Shown piece by piece: positions 1 through 7,892 of a stretch of 64,000 nucleotides of DNA (position 1 is its first letter; the number at the start of each line of letters is the position of its first letter). This stretch comes from Arthrobacter cavernae (lineage in GTDB: Bacteria > Actinomycetota > Actinomycetes > Actinomycetales > Micrococcaceae). The translations under genes and the position numbers were made by a program. The stretch covers positions 1 to 64,000 of the forward strand of contig NZ_JAFNLL010000018.1 of assembly GCF_017368795.1 (NCBI RefSeq), written 5' to 3'. Below the pieces are notes generated by a model. It was given only the letters and a program-made list of their open reading frames with translations, searched no databases and was not told the DNA's origin.

Positions 1-176
1 GCCACGGACGACACGGTGGCCGTCAAGCCGCCCAGAAGCGAGGGACTGCCGTCGTTTCCGGCGTCGGCGGTGGCCGGTGCGGCGGAAAGTGCCATCCAGG
101 CGGCGGCGCCGGCGCCGGCAATAAACACGGAGCGGAGAACATGCCGGGCGCGCGGAAACCTGCGCACTTCGTTCAT
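1..176 (-). CDS. Secreted protein, N-terminal part only
   Basis: The first 58 codons of a minus-strand gene that runs off the left edge. The peptide starts MNEVRRFPRARHVLRSVF, followed by an Ala/Gly-rich hydrophobic core and an ATA-DA type cleavage site near residue 38, so it is a Sec signal peptide. The mature part begins with a Gly/Ser-rich stretch, and too little is present to assign a family. An AGGGGG ribosome-binding site lies 8 nt before the ATG. A TAGGAT -10 candidate and a TTGATTAATCAA palindrome lie upstream. Function unknown. Confidence 0.7.
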   Translation of the reverse strand, partial: MNEVRRFPRARHVLRSVFIAGAGAAAWMALSAAPATADAGNDGSPSLLGGLTATVSSV

Positions 177-227
177 TCTCGACACCCCCTAGAGCCGTGA
201 GACCGATGGTCGTCTACATCCTACGAC

Positions 228-239
228 TTGATTAATCAA
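228..239. promoter_or_regulatory. Perfect 12-bp palindrome, candidate operator
   Basis: TTGATTAATCAA is a perfect palindrome just upstream of a TAGGAT -10 candidate that reads toward the secreted-protein gene on the left. The position fits a repressor site between -35 and -10. The rest of 177-459 holds no gene I can support. Confidence 0.3.
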
Positions 240-459
240 TTAGTCCACAGCCGGGGCAACAGCACCGCGCCCTTGTCACGGTCCCGGGGCCCCGGTCTGC
301 AGCCAGCACTCCGGCTCCGCCGCGCCGACGAGCTCATTAAGTCCCTGTCCGGACGCCCCTGGCGGACCTGCTTGGTGTCGCTACGGCTCGAACTGGCAGC
401 AGATGCCCCTTGATTCGGTTTTTGAGGTCATCTGGCGCCAGTTCGCGCTCCTGGTCCGG

Positions 460-2346
460 TCAATTGCGGTGCAGGTGGTCGTACTGGACGGCGTGGCGTA
501 CGGGGGCGTTGGGCGCGCCGTAGCCTCCGTAGTTGCCCCGGCGTTCCACCATTTCGAAGAACACGCTGCCCACGGTGGCGGTGTAGAAGTGGAGGAATTC
601 CCCGTCGGCGTCCCGGTCGTACAGGAGGTTGAGCTCCTTGAGGGTGGCCAGGAATCCCGGTTCGAGGTCGAAGCGGGCGTCCAGGTCCTCGTAGTAGTTG
701 GCCGGAATCTGCAGGAACTCAAGGCCGCGGTCCCGTGCGGACCGCGCCGTTGCCACGAGATCATCCACGGCGAAGGCGATGTGTTCCTGGTAGCTCTTGC
801 GTGCGCTTTGCGCCTGCTGTGCCGATGCCTGCTGCGCAGGTGCCAGGTTCAGTACGAGTCGCACGGCACCATCCGTCGTCTGCATGACCTGCGAGCGGAC
901 CAGGCCGCTGGGGCTGGGGACCTCGGCGAAGGGCTGCGGTTCCAGGGCCAGGGCGCTGGTGTAGAAGAGGACTGCTTCGTCGAAGTGCTGCCATGGCTGG
1001 GCCAGATTTACGTGGTCAATGACCGCACGATTCCCCGAACCCGGGTGTTCCAGACCCTCACCGAACTCGTGCGTCCAGGCGGCGGTGCCGTCCGGGCTGC
1101 CCTGGCACAGGAAGATCTCGGTGGAGTCCGGGGCGCAAATGCCTTGGAAGACTTCCTCGTCCGCCTGCACGCGGCGCTGGACCACCGGCGCCTTGAGTTG
1201 CTGGGCGCGGGCGGAGGCAATCACTGGCGAATCGACGTCGAACCCCAAAGCGGCGATAGCCGGTTCCGAGTGCGACGCCGCTTGCTCGTTGATGATCACG
1301 CGAGCCTGCCCCATGGTCCAGAGCTGGACGTCCTTGGTGCGGTGGCGGCCTTCGAACCCGAAGCCGAGCTGGCCCAGCAGCTTCTCGAGCCGGGCGGTAT
1401 CATCGGCCTTGACCTCGGCGAAGTTGAAGCCTGCCGGTTCGCTCACCTTGGGCAGCGTGGCCAGTTCCATGGGATAACGACGGCGGGAGGCAGGAACGCT
1501 GCCGGCTGCGGCTTCGGCGGAGGTGCTTTCGAGCCACTTGGCGCTCTGCTCCTCCAGCCAGATCAGCGAGCGCATGGCATCCACGGCCGTGCGCTCCACA
1601 TCGGACTGCCGGAAGACGTCGTTGAAGACCTCCAGGGAGACCGGGCCCGTGTAGCCGGCGCGGACCACGTGGCCCATGAACTTGGCGAGCTCGAACTGGC
1701 CCTCGCCCGGGAAGACGCGGTAGTGGCGGCTCCAGGAGAGGACGTCCATGGAGAGCTTGGGGGCGTCGGCAACCTGGACGAAGAAGATCTTGTCCGCGTT
1801 GAAGTCCTCGATGGGCGCGGTGTCCCAGTCGCGGGACAGGATGTGGAAGGAGTCCAGGCACGTGCCGAGGTTGGGGTGGTCCACCATCTCCACCAGGCGG
1901 TGGGCGTGCTCGTAGTCGTTGACGTGCTTGCCCCAGGCCAGGGCCTCGTAAGCAACCTTGACGCCGTGCTCGCCGGCAAGCGCCGCGAGCTGGGCCAGCT
2001 GCGAGGCCCGGAGTTCGTCGTCGTCAATCGTGGCCGTGGCGACGTTGGAGCAGACCAGGATGGTGTCCATGCCCAGGCGGGACATCAGCTTGAACTTGGC
2101 CTCGGCGCGCCGGAGGTTCGCCTTGAGCAGCTCCGCGGTGACGCCGTCGAAATCGCGGAACGGCTGGTAGAGATCCAGGCCGAGGCCGAGGTCGGCGGCC
2201 ATGGCGCGCACGTCTTCGGGGCTCAGCGGCGAGGTGACGAGGTCCTGCTCGAAGATTTCGATGCCGTCGAAGCCTGCAATGGCGCAGGCCTGCATCTTCT
2301 CCTTCAGCGTCCCGGACAGGCAGACGGTGGCGATTCCGGTGCGCAT
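460..2346 (-). CDS. qsuB: 3-dehydroshikimate dehydratase, QsuB-type fusion with an HPPD-like domain
   Basis: A 628-residue protein that converts 3-dehydroshikimate to protocatechuate, linking quinate/shikimate degradation to the beta-ketoadipate pathway. Residues 1-270 form an AP-endonuclease-2-type TIM barrel (start MRTGIATVCLSGTLKEKMQA) with metal ligands in YEALAW, CLDSFHIL and SLEVFND. Residues about 300-628 form a vicinal-oxygen-chelate, 4-hydroxyphenylpyruvate dioxygenase-like half. That half keeps a His-His-Glu facial triad in IDHVNL, EHIAFAV and FFEMVERRG. Length and architecture match Corynebacterium glutamicum QsuB. The ATG overlaps the TGA of the upstream dehydrogenase by one base (TGATG), so translation is coupled. 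The reading frame is open further upstream, but that part belongs to the dehydrogenase in another frame. Whether the second domain is catalytic is not clear from sequence. Confidence 0.9.
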   Translation of the reverse strand: MRTGIATVCLSGTLKEKMQACAIAGFDGIEIFEQDLVTSPLSPEDVRAMAADLGLGLDLYQPFRDFDGVTAELLKANLRRAEAKFKLMSRLGMDTILVCSNVATATIDDDELRASQLAQLAALAGEHGVKVAYEALAWGKHVNDYEHAHRLVEMVDHPNLGTCLDSFHILSRDWDTAPIEDFNADKIFFVQVADAPKLSMDVLSWSRHYRVFPGEGQFELAKFMGHVVRAGYTGPVSLEVFNDVFRQSDVERTAVDAMRSLIWLEEQSAKWLESTSAEAAAGSVPASRRRYPMELATLPKVSEPAGFNFAEVKADDTARLEKLLGQLGFGFEGRHRTKDVQLWTMGQARVIINEQAASHSEPAIAALGFDVDSPVIASARAQQLKAPVVQRRVQADEEVFQGICAPDSTEIFLCQGSPDGTAAWTHEFGEGLEHPGSGNRAVIDHVNLAQPWQHFDEAVLFYTSALALEPQPFAEVPSPSGLVRSQVMQTTDGAVRLVLNLAPAQQASAQQAQSARKSYQEHIAFAVDDLVATARSARDRGLEFLQIPANYYEDLDARFDLEPGFLATLKELNLLYDRDADGEFLHFYTATVGSVFFEMVERRGNYGGYGAPNAPVRHAVQYDHLHRN

Positions 2347-3254
2347 CAGCGGCCCACCGTCGCCAGCGCATCTTCGGCACTGGATTCTTCGGCGTCCACC
2401 AGTTCCAGGAAGTGAGCGCGCATGCGGTCCGGATCGGCGTCGCGTCCGGTGAAGAGGCGGAAGGCGTCGGCGGCCTGGCCCACTGCCATGCGTCCGCCGT
2501 CGAGCACCCGGCAGCCCTTGACGCGGGCCCCGCGGACCAATTCCGTTTCGATGGGGCGGTAGACGATGTCCGCCACCCAGTGGCGCGGCTCCACCAGGGC
2601 GATGTCCAGGGGCAGTCCGGGGTGTGCCGCCATGCCCACGGGGGTGCAGTGCACCAGGCCGTCGGCCAGCGGCATCAGCTGCGGCAGCTCCGCCGTCGTG
2701 CGTGCCGTGACAGTGGCACCGGGGAACAGCCCGGCGAGTTCCGCCGCCCGTTCGGCGCAGCGTGCCGGGTCCATGTCCACAAGGTCCAGGGCCTTCACCC
2801 CGGCGGTCAGGAGCGCATACGCGACGGCGGATCCGGCACCGCCGGCTCCCAGCTGCACCACGCGGTCCAGGGCCGCCCCCGGGAGGCCCGCCGCGAAGGC
2901 GGAGCCGAAGCCGGAGAAGTCGGTGTTGTGGCCGATGAAGCGGCCGTCCCGGATCAGGACCGTGTTGACGGCGCCCAGGCGGCGGGCGTCGTCGGAGATT
3001 TCGTGCAGGTGGTCCAGGACCAGCTGCTTGCACGGGTGGGTGATGTTCAGCCCGTTGAAGCCCAGCTGCCGGGCGGCCAGGAGGAGATCCCCCACGGCGG
3101 CGGCGGGCAGGGCGAGCTCCAGCAGGTCGATGGGGCGATAGAGGAAACGCAAACCCTGGACGTCGGCCTCGCGTTCGTGCATGGGTGGCGTCAGCGACGG
3201 CGTGACGCCCTCGCCGATGAGGCCCACCAGCACGGACTCAGCTCGGTTACTCAT
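2346..3254 (-). CDS. qsuD: Shikimate/quinate 5-dehydrogenase
   Basis: A 302-residue NAD(P)-dependent dehydrogenase of the AroE/YdiB/QsuD family. The substrate-binding motif NITHPCKQ carries the catalytic Lys, and the partner Asp is in HNTDFSGFG. The dinucleotide-binding loop is GAGGAGSAVA. Coupling with the dehydroshikimate dehydratase, and the nearby IclR regulator and MHS transporter, argue for a catabolic quinate/shikimate dehydrogenase rather than biosynthetic AroE. A dehydroquinate dehydratase (QsuC) is not in this window. The operon is probably transcribed from 3255-3389, which contains a palindromic operator candidate. Quinate versus shikimate preference cannot be decided from sequence. 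Confidence 0.85.
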   Translation of the reverse strand: MSNRAESVLVGLIGEGVTPSLTPPMHEREADVQGLRFLYRPIDLLELALPAAAVGDLLLAARQLGFNGLNITHPCKQLVLDHLHEISDDARRLGAVNTVLIRDGRFIGHNTDFSGFGSAFAAGLPGAALDRVVQLGAGGAGSAVAYALLTAGVKALDLVDMDPARCAERAAELAGLFPGATVTARTTAELPQLMPLADGLVHCTPVGMAAHPGLPLDIALVEPRHWVADIVYRPIETELVRGARVKGCRVLDGGRMAVGQAADAFRLFTGRDADPDRMRAHFLELVDAEESSAEDALATVGR

Positions 3255-3358
3255 CCTAAAGCTCCTTTGACTTCAGCACGCGGGGCCTGGACGCCAAGGG
3301 CGCCGGGGGCTGGCCGGGTGTTTGATTTAGATTGTTGTGAAGGTTCATATTCCGCAGC

Positions 3359-3379
3359 AGCGTTCTTATTGCGAACGCT
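3359..3379. promoter_or_regulatory. Palindromic operator candidate upstream of the dehydrogenase operon
   Basis: AGCGTTC, 7 nt, GAACGCT is a perfect 7-bp inverted repeat between the iclR stop and the dehydrogenase start. Its GTTC-N7-GAAC core resembles operators of IclR-family catabolic regulators. Its place upstream of the minus-strand operon makes it the natural target of the adjacent regulator. A hairpin terminator for iclR is the alternative, but no T-tract follows on that strand. Confidence 0.45.
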
Positions 3380-3389
3380 TGCGCTTCGC

Positions 3390-4160
3390 TTACCGCTGCG
3401 GCAGGCGCGCCGCGAGTTCAGCCGCGGCCTCCTGGAGCAAGGGCACATGGGCCACGAGTGCTTCCATGCTGAGCCGGAACACCGGCACGGCCGTGGCGAG
3501 CGAGGCGAAGGCGTGACCCTGCGCATTCACCACCGGAACAGCCACGGCGCGCATGCCCAGCTCGTTCTCCTGGTCCATGACCGCATAGCCCTGGCGCCGG
3601 ACCTGTTCGATCTCAGCGCGGAAGGCGTCGCGGCTGGTGATGGAGAACTCGGTGAGCGGCTCGAGCTCGAGCTCCTCCACCAGGCGGTGCCGTTCGGTGT
3701 CGTCAGCGAAGGCGACCAGGGCCTTGCCCACCGAGGTGGTGTGCAGAGCGCCGAGGTGTCCAGGATCGCTGGTAATGCGGAAGGTCTGCGGGCCATCCAC
3801 CTTGTTGACAGTGAGGTGGTGGTCGCCGTCGCGCACGGACAGGATGGTGGCCTCGCCGGTGCGCGCGGTGACGCGCTGCAGGACCGGCAATGCGGTGGCG
3901 GCGAAGCCGTGGTGATTGGAGACCCGCTGGCCAAGCTGGAAGACACGCAGGCCCAGGTGGTACCGCCGGCCGTCCGGCTCGTAGTCAACAAAGCCGTCGC
4001 GCGTCAGGGAGCCCAGCAGGCGGTAGGTGGTGCTGAACGGCAGCCCGGCATTCCGCGCCAGCTCGGAAGCACTGGCCCCCTTCGGCTCGTTGCCCAGCAA
4101 CACCAGCAGCCCCAGCGCCTTGCCCACCATGTCGGTTTTTGTGTCCTCTTTCACATCCAT
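3390..4160 (-). CDS. IclR-family transcriptional regulator
   Basis: A 256-residue regulator. The N-terminal winged helix-turn-helix (about residues 10-70, with ASELARNAGLPFSTTYRLLGSL) is followed by the IclR effector-binding domain (about 85-250, with TSVGKALVAF and RRQGYAVMDQENELGMRAVAVPV). It lies between the dehydrogenase operon on the same strand and the divergent MHS transporter. It is most likely the local regulator of quinate/shikimate uptake and breakdown, with quinate, shikimate or protocatechuate as plausible effectors. Candidate operators are the inverted repeats at 3359-3379 and 4180-4269. The effector is inferred from context only. Confidence 0.88.
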   Translation of the reverse strand: MDVKEDTKTDMVGKALGLLVLLGNEPKGASASELARNAGLPFSTTYRLLGSLTRDGFVDYEPDGRRYHLGLRVFQLGQRVSNHHGFAATALPVLQRVTARTGEATILSVRDGDHHLTVNKVDGPQTFRITSDPGHLGALHTTSVGKALVAFADDTERHRLVEELELEPLTEFSITSRDAFRAEIEQVRRQGYAVMDQENELGMRAVAVPVVNAQGHAFASLATAVPVFRLSMEALVAHVPLLQEAAAELAARLPQR

Positions 4161-4179
4161 AGGCTAAATACTCCCACAT

Positions 4180-4269
4180 TGTGAGAGCTATTTCTAGATC
4201 GTGAACAAAATCTTGACAGTGATCGCACTCACAGCCATAATTTCTGTATTACGCAAGTAGCTCTCACCA
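4180..4269. promoter_or_regulatory. Inverted-repeat arms bracketing the transporter promoter
   Basis: GTGAGAGCTA at 4181-4190 and its exact reverse complement TAGCTCTCAC at 4258-4267 lie about 67 bp apart in the iclR-transporter intergenic region. They flank the only good promoter there. A weaker GTGA-N6-TCAC dyad lies between them at 4219-4232. The spacing could support regulator binding at two sites with looping. Confidence 0.45.
4213..4241 (+). promoter_or_regulatory. Sigma-70-type promoter for the MHS transporter
   Basis: TTGACA (4213-4218), a 17-bp spacer and CATAAT (4236-4241): near-consensus hexamers with ideal spacing, reading toward the transporter at 4361. Predicted transcription start near 4248, giving a leader of about 110 nt that contains the right arm of the inverted repeat. 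Confidence 0.6.
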
Positions 4270-4360
4270 TGCGGCTACGCATCGGACTGACCGGCGGCAC
4301 CCACGGGCCGGCACCACCCAGGATTCATCCCGCGACACCGTCGTCACACGAAGGAACCCC

Positions 4361-5680
4361 ATGAGCCACACCCAGCCGTCCACGGTCCCGGGCACCGCAG
4401 CCCCGGCAGGGACACCCAAGAAGGCCGCGCTTGCCAGCTTCCTCGGCAGCGCCGTCGAGTACTACGACTTCTTCATCTTCGGTTCGGCCGCCGCGCTGAT
4501 CTTCCCGCACGTCTTCTTCCCCAGCGCAGACGCCAACGCGGCCATCATGTCCTTCGCCACCTTCGGCTTCGCCTATGTGGCCCGCCCGGTAGGCGCGGTC
4601 ATCCTGGGGCACTTCGGCGACCGCATCGGCCGGCAGAAGGTCCTCATGTTCACCCTGCTGCTCATGGGCGCCGCCACCTTTGTGATCGGCTGCCTCCCCG
4701 ATTTCAAGACCATCGGCTGGTGGGCCCCCATCCTGCTGGTGCTTGCCCGGCTCTGCCAGGGCCTCTCGGCCGCCGGCGAACAGGCCGGCGCCTCCTCGAT
4801 GACCCTTGAACACGCCCCGGACAACCGCCGCTCCTTCTTCACGTCCTGGACCCTCACCGGCACCCAGGGCGGCCAGGTCCTCGCCGCCCTGGTCTTCATC
4901 CCCGTTGTCGCACTCCCTGACGAGATCAAGTACGGCATCGGCTGGCGCATCCCGTTCTGGCTGAGCGCAGTGGTGGTGCTGGTGGCGTTCTTCATCCGCC
5001 GCACCCTGCACGAGCCGCCCGCGTTCGCCGAGGCCAAGAAGCACAACCAGATCTCCAAGCTGCCCGTCGCCGACCTCCTGAAGCTGCACTGGCGCGACGT
5101 CCTCCGCGTGGTCTGCTGCGCCTTCATCGCCGCCGTCAGCACGGTCTTCGGCACGCTCGCCATCAAGTACGCCAAGGACGTGGCGCATGTAGACAGCACC
5201 ATCACGCTGTGGCTCGTGGTGGTGGCCAACATCGTGGCCCTCGGCACGCAGCCGCTCTTCGGCACCCTCGCTGACCGGATCGGCCGCAAGCCCGTCTTCA
5301 TCTACGGCGCCCTGGCCAGCGCCGTCATGACTCCGGTGTTCCTGCTCACCCTCGAGTCCGGCATGGTCCCGCTGATGTTCCTAGTGTCCGTGGTGTACTT
5401 CGCCTTCGGCTATGCCGCCGCCAACGCCGTGTGGCCGTCCTTCTACGGCGAAATGTTCAGCACCCGGGTCCGTTTCTCCGGCCTGGCCATCGGCACGCAG
5501 CTCGGCTTCCTCATGGCCGGCTTCGCCCCGGCGATCGTCACGGCCATCGGCGGCACCAAGCCCGGCGGCTGGATCCAGATCTCCATCTTCACCGCCGTCA
5601 TCTGCGTCATCGCAGCGGTATCGGCATCAACGGCCCGCGAATCCAGCAAGACCCCGACGGCGGAGCTCGGGCTGAAGTAG
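4361..5680 (+). CDS. MHS-family (MFS) transporter, probably shikimate/quinate uptake
   Basis: A 439-residue, 12-helix proton symporter of the metabolite:H+ symporter family, related to ShiA, KgtP and ProP. Diagnostic pieces are FLGSAVEYYDFFIFGSAAA in helix 1, the motif-A loop GHFGDRIGRQKV, LARLCQGLSAAGEQAG, and the second-half GTLADRIGRKPVF. AAGGA stands 6 nt before the ATG. Divergence from the IclR regulator and the dehydroshikimate dehydratase operon makes a shikimate, quinate or protocatechuate substrate likely, as for QsuA of Corynebacterium. Substrate is inferred from neighbours. Confidence 0.85.
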   Translation: MSHTQPSTVPGTAAPAGTPKKAALASFLGSAVEYYDFFIFGSAAALIFPHVFFPSADANAAIMSFATFGFAYVARPVGAVILGHFGDRIGRQKVLMFTLLLMGAATFVIGCLPDFKTIGWWAPILLVLARLCQGLSAAGEQAGASSMTLEHAPDNRRSFFTSWTLTGTQGGQVLAALVFIPVVALPDEIKYGIGWRIPFWLSAVVVLVAFFIRRTLHEPPAFAEAKKHNQISKLPVADLLKLHWRDVLRVVCCAFIAAVSTVFGTLAIKYAKDVAHVDSTITLWLVVVANIVALGTQPLFGTLADRIGRKPVFIYGALASAVMTPVFLLTLESGMVPLMFLVSVVYFAFGYAAANAVWPSFYGEMFSTRVRFSGLAIGTQLGFLMAGFAPAIVTAIGGTKPGGWIQISIFTAVICVIAAVSASTARESSKTPTAELGLK

Positions 5681-5739
5681 CCCCCGCCGCGCGGTAGGCA
5701 CTGCGCTCCAGCCCAGTTGCTTTCTCCGCTGCGCAGAGG

Positions 5740-5769
5740 AGCCCGGCATGTTCCGCGACATGCCGGGCT
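5740..5769 (+). terminator. Rho-independent-type terminator
   Basis: AGCCCGGCATG, an 8-nt loop and CATGCCGGGCT form a perfect 11-bp stem followed by CTTCTGCT, about 60 bp after the transporter stop. It may also serve the converging LysR gene. Confidence 0.65.
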
Positions 5770-5824
5770 CTTCTGCTGCCCGGCGGCGGGTGCTGGCCGG
5801 AGCAACTGGGCAGGAGCGTCGCGT

Positions 5825-6742
5825 TTAGCCGTCGCCCGGACCGGCAGCGCTGGCAAGGTCCTTGGCCGTGGCGATGACCTCCTCCACGCGCCGCGGGCGG
5901 CGTACACCGGGAGCGACGGCGGCAACCAGTCGGTTCGGCGGTGTCTCGTCCGTGATCGGCACCAGGCGGATGTTGGCACCGAGGTAGTTGGGCACCATTC
6001 CCGGCCATACGTGGGTGACGCTGCAAGCCTGCCCGCTGGCCACGATGCCGCGGATGGTTTCCGCCACCACGCTCCGCCACCGTACCCTCGGCTCCACGCC
6101 GGCCGCCCGGAACATCGAGATCACCCGCTCGGCGCTGGGCGGCACATCCAGGAGGATCACATCCTCCTGGGCAAGGTCGGCGAACCGCAGCGAGTCCCGG
6201 GCTGCCAGCGGATGCGTGGCCGCCAGCATGAAATGAGGACGTGACTCCGTCAGGACCAGAAGGTCCACGTCCGCCACGGCCTGCAGCGAATACACCAGGG
6301 CCAGGTCCAGGGTCCCGTCCGCCACGGCATGCTGCAGCTCCTCAGCCGGGCCTTCCACGAACTCCAGCCGGATGTCCGGCCAGCGGCGGGAGATCCTCCC
6401 GAGCAATTGAGGGATGATTCTTGGCGAAATGGCCGTCATGCAGCCGATGGCCACGCGTCCGCGCATCTGGTCCCGGCCGTCATTGAGGGCGGCCGGGAGC
6501 TCCGCGGCCTCCGCGAGGATCCGCCGTGCCCGGGTTCCCAGCTCCTGGCCTGCGGCAGTGGGCGCCACCTTTTTTGAGCGAGTCCTGATGAGCAGATCCA
6601 TGCCGAGGGACTTCTCCAGCTGGGCAATGGCCATGGACGCGCCCGCCTGCGAGATGTTGCTCTGCTTCGCGGCCTCCGTCAGCGAGCCATGCTCAAGAAC
6701 GGCCACGAAGTACTCAAGCTGGCGCAGTGTGAATTCGCCCAT
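5825..6742 (-). CDS. LysR-family transcriptional regulator
   Basis: A 305-residue protein with the LysR winged helix at residues 1-60 (LRQLEYFVAVLEHGSLTEAAKQSNISQAGASMAIAQLEKSLG) and a type-2 periplasmic-binding fold effector domain from about 90 to 290. AGGAG precedes the ATG. It is divergent from the hydrolase-transporter operon beginning at 6836, the standard LysR arrangement, so it likely controls that operon. The 93-bp intergenic segment is locally AT-rich (GATTGATTGATTATAC) and can hold LysR boxes and both promoters. Effector unknown. Confidence 0.88.
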   Translation of the reverse strand: MGEFTLRQLEYFVAVLEHGSLTEAAKQSNISQAGASMAIAQLEKSLGMDLLIRTRSKKVAPTAAGQELGTRARRILAEAAELPAALNDGRDQMRGRVAIGCMTAISPRIIPQLLGRISRRWPDIRLEFVEGPAEELQHAVADGTLDLALVYSLQAVADVDLLVLTESRPHFMLAATHPLAARDSLRFADLAQEDVILLDVPPSAERVISMFRAAGVEPRVRWRSVVAETIRGIVASGQACSVTHVWPGMVPNYLGANIRLVPITDETPPNRLVAAVAPGVRRPRRVEEVIATAKDLASAAGPGDG

Positions 6743-6835
6743 AACTCCTACTGATGATCATCCTATGATTGATTGATTATACAAATATTGTGGTGGGCGC
6801 CACTATGGAGAAAAGCCGTCCATCGAAGGAATCCC

Positions 6836-7858
6836 ATGAGCGCCAACCTCCACCCGTACGTCGTCACCCTCGGCACCGCCGGCGGTCCCCGCTGGTGGGA
6901 AGCCGCCGAGGCGAGCGAGCGCAGCGGGATCGCGACGGCCGTCGTCGTCGGGGATGCCTTCTACGTGGTGGACTTCGGGCAGGGCGCCGGCCGCCGGCTC
7001 AGCCAGTCCGGGCTCAAGCTCAAGGACATGCGGGCTCTCTTCATCACCCACCTGCACTCGGACCACGTCTACGACCTCGCCGGCCTCGGCATCTTCGGGC
7101 TCTACGCCTTCCAGGACCGGACGGAGAACCCCGTCCGCATCATCGGCCCGGGAAACCGCGGTGAACTGCCCCCGGTGTCGCCCCGCGCCGTCGTCGCCCC
7201 AGCGCCTCTGGCGCCGGAATGCCCGACGCCGGGTACCCGCGAAATGTTCGAAAAGCTCATGGCCGCCCATGCAACGGACCTCAACGACCGCATCTTGGAC
7301 AGCCTCAAGCCGAGTCCGCTGGACGTGTTCCGCGCCGAGGACATCACCATCCCGGCTTCCTCCGGCTACCACCCCAACGCCAGCCCGACTCCTGCCATGG
7401 AGCCATTCGAGGTCTACAAGGACGAGCTGGTCACCGTGACCGCCATCCTCGTGGAACATCCGCCTGTGGCTCCGGCCTTCGCCTTCCGCTTCGACACCGC
7501 CGAAGGCTCGGTGACCATCTCCGGCGACACCTGCTTCACGCAGAACCTCGTGACCTTGGCCCAGGGCACCGATCTGCTGCTTCACGAGGCAATCGACTTC
7601 GACTGGGTGGAATCGCTCTACGCGGACAAGGCTGACGAGGCCTCCAGGGCAGCCCGGGACCACCACTACAAGTCCCACACCAGTGTCCGCGACGCCGCCA
7701 AAGCCGCAGAGGCCGCCGGCGCACGACAGCTCGCACTGCACCACTTGGTCCCCGGCTCGGCCGCGGACCGCATCTGGGAAGAGGCAGCCGAGCACTTCGA
7801 AGGCCGCTTCATTCTGCCCCGCGACCTGGACGTCATTCCGTTCGCTCGCGCCAACTGA
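6836..7858 (+). CDS. Metallo-beta-lactamase-fold hydrolase (RNase Z/arylsulfatase-like)
   Basis: A 340-residue metal-dependent hydrolase. The zinc motif is H72-L-H-S-D-H77, with further ligands in ISGDTCFT, HEAIDFDW and LHHLVPG, a pattern shared by tRNase Z-like and aryl-ester or lactone hydrolases. I chose the ATG at 6836 because CGAAGGA lies 5 nt before it; the frame is open a little further but without a ribosome-binding site. It precedes an MHS transporter by 34 nt and is divergent from a LysR regulator. It therefore most likely opens an imported ester, lactone or phenolic substrate rather than processing tRNA. Substrate unknown. Confidence 0.78.
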   Translation: MSANLHPYVVTLGTAGGPRWWEAAEASERSGIATAVVVGDAFYVVDFGQGAGRRLSQSGLKLKDMRALFITHLHSDHVYDLAGLGIFGLYAFQDRTENPVRIIGPGNRGELPPVSPRAVVAPAPLAPECPTPGTREMFEKLMAAHATDLNDRILDSLKPSPLDVFRAEDITIPASSGYHPNASPTPAMEPFEVYKDELVTVTAILVEHPPVAPAFAFRFDTAEGSVTISGDTCFTQNLVTLAQGTDLLLHEAIDFDWVESLYADKADEASRAARDHHYKSHTSVRDAAKAAEAAGARQLALHHLVPGSAADRIWEEAAEHFEGRFILPRDLDVIPFARAN

Positions 7859-7892
7859 CACCCGCGTTCATACTTCAAAGGAGAGGACCAAC

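Noticed and set aside
331..360. GTCCCTGTCCGGAC resembling one arm of the copA palindromic element
   Set aside because: Only about ten bases agree and there is no partner arm nearby.
403..2415. A 670-codon open frame on the plus strand opposite the dehydratase gene
   Set aside because: High GC keeps antisense frames open. The minus-strand frame encodes a coherent family protein, while this one has Val/Gly/Asp-rich shadow composition.
2412..4184. A 590-codon plus-strand frame spanning the dehydrogenase and IclR genes
   Set aside because: It covers two unrelated genes and an intergenic region, with no recognisable domain.
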